From the NCBI GenBank assembly GCA_963281255.1, contig OY725501.1, positions 124,001 through 188,000 on the forward strand: a stretch of 64,000 nucleotides of DNA, in the 5' to 3' direction. Below are positions 48,968 to 59,076 of the stretch, piece by piece. The DNA is from Aphrocallistes beatrix. Taxonomy: Eukaryota > Porifera > Hexactinellida > Sceptrulophora > Aphrocallistidae. Each line of letters begins with the position of its first letter. Position 1 is the first letter of the stretch. The position numbers and the translations under genes are program-made. Below the pieces are notes generated by a model, which saw only the letters and a list, made by a program, of their open reading frames with translations, made no database searches and was not told where the DNA came from.

Positions 48968-49570
48968 TCAGTCAGTTTTTAATCCCTAATGATTATGACT
49001 ATCCTCGTAAATAAATATATTTCCTCCTGGTATTATTCAATGCATATCCAATTCTGCTTGTTATCGATATACCATATCGCTGTAATAAGATCCCACTAGT
49101 ATTTATCTCGTGCTAGTAAATTTAATATCAGAAAAGTGTGTATTACTTCAATATATCATTAAAACAATTGCTTGTGTGTTTCAAAATTTACATTACATAG
49201 GAACCCGCAGAAATCACATGAACAAAACTACAGTATTACTATATCAACTTTGCATAAAGACCATTCTGACAGGTAGCGGAACATTCGTCCCCGGAATTTT
49301 TGTCTCATTAGAGACTAAAATAAACGGGCACTAATATGTAAGGAACGGGAAGTGATGCTTTTGGAGTGGAGTATGTTTGAAAAAAGGGTTAAAATGAGGC
49401 ATTATGATTGAGAAATCAGTAGGTGCGAAAGGGGCATTTCAGTGGACGAAAATTCCATGGACGAAAGTTCCACCATTCCTCTTGGTGAGAGTTTAATGGA
49501 GTTGCACTATCAGTGTGACTTTTTGTTACTCTACTACAGGTCATATTAGAGGTCTTTGATTTAAACTTAC
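48968..49570. other. Intergenic region downstream of the R6 relic, before R5
   Basis: AT-rich; holds the small inverted-repeat element at 49282-49471. No receptor exon recognised between 48968 and 49280. The short open frames here have no family features. Confidence 0.5.
49282..49471. mobile_element. Small inverted-repeat element (MITE-like)
   Basis: Left end ATTCGTCCCCGGAATTTTTG (from 49284) and right end GGACGAAAATTCCATGGACG (from 49444) are inverted relatives of each other, about 190 bp apart, with no coding sequence between. The end motif (GGACGAAA-TTCC) recurs at 42065-42118 and resembles the unit of the minisatellite at 3941-4160. Non-autonomous transposon is the simplest reading. Confidence 0.6.
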
Positions 49571-49860
49571 CAAAGTGGGGACAATTTGCATTCTCTGACG
49601 GCGAAGGTTTTTCATATTATTGAAAATACTCATACTACATTCATTTCCAGAATAGTATTGTAGACTGTCATTATGACACCTTCTTAGAGATGCTATCTTC
49701 ACAATGGAAATTATTGGAATGGTGGTAGTACTTTGCTATTCTGCTTAACAAACTGTTTACGAAATTCATCTCAGATACAGTTATCTACCAGTATTTTTTT
49801 ACTGAATGCATTGGTACTCAGTAATAATTTTGTCAATTATTTGGGCTCTTAAGAAATAAA
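49565..49860 (-). pseudogene. Relic of a D2-type PTP exon
   Basis: On the minus strand this stretch aligns base by base, with gaps, to the 3' end of the cytoplasmic exons of R4-R7. The end region (ACCTTCGCCGTCAGAGAATGCAAATTG-like, with a donor after it near 49571), the P-loop region (TTTCCATTGTGAAGATAGCATC) and the upstream GAATGCA..AAAAA block can all be matched in order. Frames are broken many times, so nothing is translatable. It lies just beyond the R6 last exon (50134-50190) and is best read as the decayed 3' end of a lost receptor copy between R5 and R6. Confidence 0.7.
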
Positions 49861-50133
49861 TCTACATTAATAGACTTGACTTTTAGTTTGTTTCTTATAC
49901 TGTCCTGTCCGTCCGTTTGTCTGGTCGGCTGTGATATCGTTCTTAGCAAGAATACAGAGGCTGCACTAAATTGCCTTAAGGACTCAAACACACTCCATTT
50001 CAGATTAACATACAACATAATGATACTAAACAGAATACATTTTAACATATTTACATTCCAAATCCAAAATATGTTAAGCACTAAATGTATAAATTCAAGT
50101 TTCCAAGCTGGAACTCTGTACTCTTTTCTCCTT

Positions 50134-53100
50134 CTACAGATGCACTGAACAGTATTCATTGAGTAAAGAGTAACAAGTTGTATAGCATGCCTAGAAACAA
50201 AAAAATTATACTTAAAGCTATGGAATATCTATGTTAATTAAATTAAATCAAAGCATGAAGAGATATTGAAAGTCGAATCCATACTTACCAGTGTAGGAAC
50301 CATATACATTCTTGCCCTTCGAAGTTTCTTTACGTTAAGAAAAAGGTTGATAATTTTTGTAGCATTAATTTCATCAACAGCGTTATGCACAGTCATCAAA
50401 ATTCCTGTCTTAGATATTCCATCTTCACAATGGATGATGATAGGTTTGGATGGCATGTCTTGTTTCTGTTTAATGATTCTAGTCAACAAACTCACTGCAT
50501 AATTAAAATCGACAAGTGTAGAATCTTCGTTCCAAATCGGAGAGATGCACTGAATAAATGAATGCCCTTTATTCTCCAGAGTATCATGCAAAATCAGCTC
50601 ATTTTTGATGAATGCACTGGTTTCACTAGAATTTGTTAATTTGCAAATGAAATTTTCACATTCGAATTCTTCATCAGTGTTTTTAGGCCAATAACACACT
50701 CGATGTGATACTCCTCCGATAATTTGAGCTTTTTCCTTTCTCGTGGTTAGCATTACAACCATACTGGCTTCAGTCTGGTATATCATATGGAGAAAGTCCC
50801 TCAACGTAGCCTTAGAAGGATGCATAGTTGCAATAAACTGGTGCATATTTATCCAACTAGCATTGATGTAGTTGCAGTCATTGCTCGGAGAAATCAGCAC
50901 AACTCTACTTTCATCGTATGGGAACACATATTTATGTGTGTTTTTAATCTTATTTTCCGGTTTTATGGCCTCCACAAAGGATATTTCAGAGAGATCTCTA
51001 CATTCTAAGTATAAATGCTGAAACTCATTATGAAATGTTGAGTCTTTCCCAAGTCCAGACTTAACATAGTTCGCATACGTTTTTGAAAACTCTTTCGCTG
51101 AGATAATGGTCGTTGCAATTGGTTTATTAGTAGTAGCAGGATGCATTATCGTATAATGAGAAGTAGCCTCGGTTTCTGAATATTGTACTAACTCGTCAAG
51201 GTTGGAGATTACGTAGTGTGGATTTGGCTTTGTTTGATTGTCTAAATTCGACACCTCTTCTCCTTCAAGTGATACTAAAGCACTTTCATCTATTGTCATA
51301 TAATCCAATTCAAGACCTTCCTGAATATTTTTCGAGGTTTTGGTTGACTCAGTGAGATCTGTTCTATCAGATCCATTTTGATAGTTAGATCCTGATCCCT
51401 CCTGAAAAGTTCCCAATTCGCTTCTATTTGTATTCCCAATCTCAGATTCACCAACATCATTATGCACTTTTGATACGAATTGAGTTTCAACAATGTTCTT
51501 ATTATGTAAAATATCGGGAGATCCAGAAACGAAATAGTCATGAGATTTTAAAGTGTTTGATGGTTCCAAACCAATGTTAATATAGTGCGATGATGACTTA
51601 TCTTCATTTACTGTGAAAGTCTTGGATGGAGTTCCAACATTACCGTCATGATAAATAGTCTTCCGTCGCTTCAAGAAAATCAATAAAGGGACGAGAAGCA
51701 CTATCGTTATAATGACTATAACTACGATTATGATAATTATTGGGACAGCTACTATTATAGGATTGAAACTATCACGTGGTGTGGAAGTTGGTAGAGGAAC
51801 GGGAAGAATATTTATCAAGATTAGAGCTGTGGTGTAGTTATTACCTGCCTGTGTAGTTCTGAATAGCGAATATGTACCTGAATCATCTGAACTAAGCATA
51901 TCTATTGTATACATAGAACTGTTTAACATTCTGACTGTCAAATTGGTATATACAATCCTCCAGATGCACTCTTGAAGACTACATGTGAACATGACGTTAG
52001 AAGTTGGTAGTTGGATATTGATTAGTACTGGAGTAGGGAAAGAAGGATTACTTTCATCACTGAAAGTTGTTTGGGAGCCATCATAACTAAGAGTAACAGT
52101 TGAGGTATCTAGAAAAGTTATATAATGTGAATGTCACTGAAATAAATATCTAACTAAAGTTTAGATTTAGACTAAGTACCTCTAACAGAAAGATCAGTTT
52201 GTCCCAACACAATTGCAGGACTATTACGATAGAAACATGTCAAAGTGTGTTGACCTGCTCCTACATCTGAGAATAGTAAACTCATTGGAAAGGGGTTTGT
52301 AAATTCAGGATTGAAAGTCCGATTGTCTCCTTCCATCACATTCTCTGTTGTCCAATGTATGAGACTGTCTGATATTGATGCATTAGTATAGTATAGCATT
52401 GCAGAAGATCCACTTGTATATGAAACAGTCTCATCAAAATCGAAGACTTGAACTATCAAATTTTAGAACTTAAAGCAATTTGAGCTTCACAACAAAACAT
52501 TAACACTTACTAATTGAGTCTCTGCGTGCGACAAATATTGTATAAGTTTCACTCTCATCTACTTCACAAGTGAGATAAATCGGTGTAGAAACATCGCTAA
52601 TGTCGATATTATAACTGGTTACTCCTGTAGTACTTGTTGTTAGTAGATTTCTATTTGAATTTAGTTCAGAGTGAGTATACCACTCTACAATTGTGAAATC
52701 AGTAGCTCCTACACATAATACTCTTGTGATAATCTCTGTTATGAAGAGACTTGATCCATTTGCTAGAGAATCTGACATGGATGTTGAATTATTGGCAAAG
52801 ATGCTACCTACAAAAATGTAAATGTAAACATAATTTATTCAGATTTTCGGCTTTCAACTTCTTCCCAAATATTTCGGCTAAAGACGTGTAGAATGGACAA
52901 ATTGAGCTCATTCAATGTGAATATATAGTTTATGATAAGTATTCCAAATTCTATGATAAATTACCGATAAAGTTATGATCGGTGATGTTTATTTGAAAAG
53001 CAGGAACTTCAATTCCATCCCAATTGTAGAGATAGAACGTATACAGTCCTGTATACTGTTGTAAGAGATATGGATGTGTTACTGAGGAACCTGCTTGATA

Positions 53101-56100
53101 AGTTCCATCTGGAAGTTTCCATCTTCCTTCTATGTTACTGGAAAGGGTAAAGTTTTGTATGAATCTTTGGTTTGAGAATTGGATAATGGTTGGATAGACT
53201 TGTGAATAAGTCTGAATATCTGATGGATCGAAAGCGACTGTTAGCCTAGGTTCTAGAAATAAACATACACTATAAATCAACTCTTAAAAGTTTGGAAATA
53301 GTTGAAATGACATACCTCGAACAATTAAAATAATAGACAATATATCAGTGTCAAAGACTTCGCAAACATAGTTTAAGTTTGAACAGGGTAAACTTGATAC
53401 TAGGATGGGATTATTCGTAGTTGTAGTACTAGTTATTCTCCATCTATAATGAATGGGATCTATACTGTTATTCATAGGGACACATAGTAGCAAGATGTCT
53501 GTTCGATCTATTCCTAGAGCGTAGTTGTAAGTAATTCCATCTTCAGCATCTAAACAGTTATTATTTAAAAGTTGTACAACTTAACATTCTTTGCATTGAA
53601 GACAATACCTGTAGTTATAGAATAGTCAAACACTCCAACTGTATAAACTGACGAATTTCCATCTTGTTTCTGAATTCGACACTGATAGAATCCTTGTTGA
53701 GAATTGGTGACAGAGATAAAAGTAATTCCAGGTTGAGATCCAAAATTGGTGGGATTTACTGTATTATTCATAGATAGGTCGTTGTTCTGAGAATAAATCC
53801 AATTGGTGGAGCTAGAGCTAGGATTGATAACATCTCCACAAATTAGTGTGACATTCCGATACAATATTGTGTTGATTTCCAGCTCATTATATCCCAAATA
53901 GTTATTGATAAACTCTCCAAATAACTCTCCAAAATCTGAAAGAAACATTTAAGGCATTATTAAATCTGTTTGTCAAATGTGTCAACTATAGAGATTACAT
54001 GCTTCAGAATTAAGACAAACCTGGATTGAATTGTGTATTGATGTTCCTCTTGCATATGTAACTATCCGTCAGACTGCTACATGGGTTATTATTCCATTCA
54101 TTCATTCCTGTAACTTTATTCCTTGCACAGTTATATGTATTTGCAATGTTATTAGGAGCTCCGCTAGTCCACATATCATAGTTGAACATCTCTCCATCAA
54201 TCCAATAATAAGCTCCATTACTTATATTTGTATTGATTAATCCGATCCAGCAGTCATCAGCTCTATAAGGTGTCCTCAAGAACAGCAATGTATTCTCATC
54301 TTCAGATGTGATACTAGCTAGATTACCTCCCCACATCACACAGTTTGATTGAGCATCATGCCAGTTGATAGGATTGACTAATAGGAATGTTCGATAGCAG
54401 AAACCATCATTTGTGAACTGACACTCTCTGATGTTGACTAAAATTTGGATAATATTTAGAAAATATGATGGTGTACTGCAACATTTCATTGAAAAAAAGA
54501 TTATCCTACCTGGTCTTTGGCATATGAAGCAGGAAAGAGTCTCAAGTCGGTTGTATCCTTCCCATCCACTTGTTCTATTTCCATTCCTAGCTCTCAATGA
54601 GTAGTGCTCTGTAATCTGATCATTGATTGGAGTCTGTCCTGGATAATTTCTATATGTACTCACACTACCATCTGCCCAGATACTCGTCTCATTACCACGA
54701 GTTCTCTTCTCCAGACCAATCCAACACTCAACATCATCACTAACTGCTAAGTCATACAGTAACTGATCTACTTCTGCTGAGTCTAAGGTTGCAAGGTTTC
54801 CTCCTGTGTTTATGCATTGGAACAGTTGTGCAGTGCCAAAGAACACACCTGCTCTGTGCGTTGTATAGTAACTGAATATAGATCCATTGATTGTGATTTC
54901 ACGTTGTAATTCTAAATTCCAAGATGAATATTATTTAAAATATAATTATGATATAATGTTACTTTGCTATTGATAAAAAAAGATTGCATTACTGATGATT
55001 CTTGATTCATTAACTTTTGTACTTGTAGAACCTAAGATTTTCAAACTCAATTGAGGCGGAGATTTTATAGTTTAAATTTACCTGGGTCTGGTGGAGGTGA
55101 TGCTTCTCTTTTACAAATGTAACATCTTGCTAGATTGTTGCAGAGAAAGTTTCTCCAGCCATTATTTCCATTGATCTTAGATTGAGTACAGTCTGCAGCA
55201 GGGTTGCTATTAGGAATACCTCCAACCCAGTTATTATAATTGAACTGTTCTCCGTCAATCCACTGGAATACATTATTATTCACATCAGTCAATCCAATCC
55301 AGCAGTTAATTGCTGAATAAGGAGTTCTGACAAATAAGAAATCATTTTCCTGTTGAGAAGTAATGCTAGCTAAGTCACCTCCCCAACTCATACAGTTTGA
55401 TTGAGAATCATTCCAGTTTAGTGCAGTGTTCGTTTCAAATGTTCTGTAACAAAATCCATTGTAGGTAAGGTCACATCCTCTTCGATTTGCTATGAAAAAT
55501 ACAGAAATTTATATGTGTCTTTAAGTACTGTATATGTGATATTTTATTTACTAATCAAACTAGATTAAAAGTCAGGAACAGATAAAAACTAGATTAAAAG
55601 TCAGGAAGCGGATGATAGAGGGGGAGGATTTGATTTATTAAATCAAATGTAAAAGAGAAATTTTGAGTTATTATGTGTCAAACGTCATTAAATTTATAGA
55701 ATCAAATACATTTTCTTCATTTTTTGAAAAGTGCATTACTAGTTTCATATAGAGTTTCATCTACACACACCCTCAGCGGGGTTAGCCCCCTAAAAATATT
55801 TGAAACCTCCTTTATTCCCATTTGTGGTTCGGAAGTCTATTCAGCTCTACAGTACTTATAGTAATCCTCTCAAGGAGGCTAGCACCCTCTTGAAAATATT
55901 CCCTGATCACATACCTAACTTTTCGCAATAAAAGCAAGATAGAGTCTCTGCCATGTTTAGAGCATTCCATCCTCCATCAATATCTCCATTCATAGATCTC
56001 AGAGAATAGTACTTATCTATTGATGTGATGGTAGGAGTCTGTCCTGGATAGTTTCTATATGAACTGTCACTACCATCTACCCAGATAATAGTCTTACTAC

Positions 56101-57982
56101 CACGAGTTGATATTTCCAGACCAATCCAACACTGAGTATCATTACCAGCTGCTAGACTGTACAGTGTCCCATCTTCTGAGGCTGATTCTATGCTAGCAAG
56201 ACTTCCTCCCCAACCTATGCACTCATGTAGAGCTGTGTTCCAGGTCACTCCAGGCCATGATGCATAGAAGTATCCAAACACTGAGCCACCGCCCAACTGA
56301 TATCCCACTCCTACAAATATTTGATTAATAATCTAAAAGGTTTAGAATTGTACTCTATGAAGATGTTTGACATTTACTTAGATACTTTTTTACTAGATTC
56401 GCATTATCGACCCAACCATTATTTTATATCCAGTCGCAGAATAATTGGTGTTTTAGCTTACTTGAGAATGAGACCGTTGTTTGAATCCTTCTACATATGT
56501 AGCAACGGAGAGTGAATGTATCACAATCAAAATTCACCCACACAGTACTTCTTCCCTCGTTAAAATCTATACAGTTAGGAGCCGAAGTACTAGAGGCAAA
56601 GAACCAATTGGTATAACTGAAGATCCTCCCATCATTCCATGTTAAGGTGCCATTTACATCTGTATACATTCCAGCCCAGCAGCTAAATACTTTTATAGGT
56701 GTTCTAGTGAAGAGTAACAAATTCTCTTCTTCAGAAGTAATACTAGTCAGGTTACCTCCCCAATCTTCACAGCTTGATTGAGCATCATGCCAGGTAATCT
56801 GAGGATCCACTCGATATGTCCGATAACAAGATCCATTATTCGTAAAATCACATCCTCTTGAGTTAGCTATTTAAAAATATTTTTAATATAACAAATACTG
56901 TTAGAATTCGAATTTATCGAAGAAAATTCAAATCTATTTTTTATTATTATTAATGAGCTACACTAGCCGGATAAAAGTATTCGACCACCACGAAAACCAC
57001 CATACAAATAGTATTAAAGTGGGTTTATCCACAATGGAATACGTACTCGAACTGTAAGAAATACTCTAGTTTTGATTTCAAATTCGATCAAGCGCTTTGC
57101 CTGAATAACCTGAACTGAATTTATAAAAAGATTATCTGTAGTTTAAGTATTCAAGAATTGGCTAGTAAAAACCAAGCAATCTGCTCCCCAAATCTTGAAA
57201 ATATTTCTCATATATTAACTATGAAATTATATTTACTAATGCATATTTTTTATGAACTACTTACCTATTTTTCCACAAAAATAACAATTTGTGTTATTAT
57301 TGTTATTGGCGTCTTTCCATCCTCCATTCAAAGAGTAATTATTAGCTCTAAACTTGACATATCGTAGAGATGAGTTATTTGGAATAAACTTCCTGTACGT
57401 GCCATTACTTCCATCTTCCCAAACGTACCCATCTGGATTCACCATGCTCAAAATAGAGTCTGTATGTCTATTCAAACCAATCCAACATTGAAAATGAGTG
57501 GAATTTGTTAAACTGAATAACTGAGCATCTTCTTCCTGTGAGTTGACACTTGCTATATTTCCTCCCCAACTTATACAGTTGGTAACTGCAGTTAATTGAT
57601 TGAATGCATTCGTTGAGGCAGAAAATATTGCGAAGATTGTACCATCGTATACTAATTCTCGATCTGGCTCTAGAGAGGAAGATAATATCGATATTTTTTA
57701 TTATTATTCTAAGTCTAATGAGTAGTTAGTTGTTATAGTATATCCATTTCAATGCCTGCAGCTAGCTAAACTCCTTATTTCCGCACATAAATTTATTTTG
57801 ATCTCAACCTACTGTAGTTATAATGTGCATGCATGATGTTTTCGCTACATACCTATACCAATAAAAGTCACCAAGTTCTGGGGGTATCTACTACTTGTAT
57901 ACTTACCCATTGCATCAGTTTGGTACATCAATAAGAGCACACATAATTTTATAAACAATGTTAAGTACAAGTCAATAACCAT
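50134..57982 (-). CDS. R6: six-CTLD Ig receptor with ITIM-like tail and pseudophosphatase
   Basis: Exons: 57982-57907 (signal peptide MVIDLYLTLFIKL), CTLDs 57669-57265, 56866-56462, 56310-55915, 55489-55082, 54911-54510 and 54437-54021, then 53935-53609 A', 53549-53316 B', 53252-52965 C', 52807-52511 A'', 52452-52180 B'', 52108-50289 (C'', membrane span, tail, PTP) and 50190-50134. The sum is 5805 nt with an open frame, giving 1934 residues: six CTLDs (26-836), Ig modules (837 to about 1410), membrane span (about 1426-1455) and pseudo-PTP (about 1650-1934). The CTLDs alternate between two types, alpha and beta, making three alpha-beta pairs. None shows a full EPN/QPD plus WND calcium site, so protein or glycan binding by another route is more likely. 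This is the most complete gene of the R4-R7 type. Confidence 0.91.
50289..52108 (-). CDS. R6 exon: C'', membrane span, ITIM-like tail, pseudo-PTP
   Basis: Intact 1820-nt exon. C'' module with CSLQECIWRIVY; membrane span ending FLKRRKTIY. The tail has SSSHYINIGL (Tyr near 1485; SxYxxI) and LELDYMTIDESALV (Tyr near 1579; LxYxxI). Both fit the classical ITIM pattern. Further tyrosines sit in PHYVISNL and SHYTIMHP. The PTP domain has PYDESRVVL, YINASWI, PIWNEDS instead of WPD, and HCEDGISKTG (Cys near 1870; Arg to Lys). Predicted catalytically dead. Confidence 0.91.
55559..55607. repeat. Two-copy 29-bp direct repeat
   Basis: ACTAGATTAAAAGTCAGGAA occurs at 55559-55578 and again at 55588-55607. 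A small tandem duplication in the R6 intron upstream of its fourth CTLD exon. Confidence 0.8.
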
Positions 57983-59076
57983 CTCTTCAATCAAATCTCA
58001 ATATTTCATGAGCTCTATGGTAGAATAAATCCACTCCACAAGTATTATACATCTCACATACATGCATAATCCTATTGCATTGGAGAGTGTGAATGAAATA
58101 TGACTCTCCCAGTATATCGTACTAGGGACTAGAATCATTTCATTTTGCAAGAGTAATGACTTTAAAGGATCGTATTTCAGGGAACCAAGCAACTCATACC
58201 AACTACCAACTCGTCCAAAAGCACTAAGTCAACTATTATGTTTCAAATTTGTTGGAGCACTACCAGAAGTAGAAAACTGATTTGACATATCAGATTGCGA
58301 GTAATTTTAATTCTAGATAGTGACTAATTCTCAAAAATTTAAATTTATTGATACCTTTAATTTGAAAAATTTTAATAATTCATTTTGACCGTGCGGCAGA
58401 GTTGCACGCGAGCTGAAATTTGTAACCGCGGCCCGCAATTTTAAGTTAACCCGGTCTGCGGCCCGCAAGAAGTCCGCATAAATATTTTTGTCCCGCTTTG
58501 TAAGTTACTAACTATAGAGAGACACTTAGGGAATCCTTTTATGGGAGTGAGTTTCTGCAAACACAAATAAGTGGAAACTAACAAGTTCCATTTACGTAAG
58601 TATTCCTTAATACCTCGTGACGATTAAAAACATCGTCTCGGTTGTCATCGCGGGGAGTCCTGCCAAGATTTCCGGTCCGCGGATCCCGCAAACTGTTATA
58701 TTCGGCCCGCATTGCCCGCGGGGCGATAAGAAAAGTTGGCTCGCAGCCCGCGGGCCTGCAGACCGGGCCGGACCGCGTGTTCTCTGCCGTGCGGGCGTAG
58801 GCATGTAAAGAGTACACACCGTACATGGCATGGTATGCGTAGCTCCTATACTGAAGCACTTGAAATAGAGGTTGAATTGAAATTGTTTTGAGAACTTAAA
58901 GGATTCAAATGCAGAAGGGACATACGTAATATTTATTACAAAATGAGCATGTGATACTATGCACATATTAACATTTCAAAATTCAAAGATACATGGATTA
59001 CTCATAAACCGAAGTTTCTAAAATATAATACAATTCAGGTTTCTTCTGTAGAACTATTGTACTTCTTCTCTTTCAT
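57983..59076. other. Intergenic region between R6 and R7
   Basis: About 1.1 kb between the R6 start and the R7 stop. The first ~400 bp are AT-rich without recognisable features; 58387-58800 is a GC-rich inverted-repeat element; the rest is AT-rich and should hold the R7 3' untranslated region. Short open frames across the GC-rich part are composition artefacts. Confidence 0.55.
58387..58800. mobile_element. GC-rich element with terminal inverted repeats
   Basis: Sharp GC-rich island in AT-rich DNA. The left end has CCCGGTCTGCGGCCCGC (about 58451) and TGCGGCAGAG (about 58392); the right end has the inverted counterparts GCAGACCGGG (about 58760) and CTCTGCCG (about 58786). Repeated GCGGCCCGC / GCCCGCGGG words fill both ends. 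The layout suggests a non-autonomous DNA transposon of about 0.4 kb; CCCGCGGG-rich ends are seen in some hAT-type elements, but I cannot assign a family. Confidence 0.6.

Noticed and set aside
55770..55905. Possible repeat with GGGGTTAGCCCCCTAAAAATATT and a similar downstream stretch
   Set aside because: Similarity is partial and the boundaries are unclear, so it is not called as a feature.
58578..58966. Open frames of 90-120 residues on both strands
   Set aside because: They lie across the GC-rich inverted-repeat element and have no recognisable family features.
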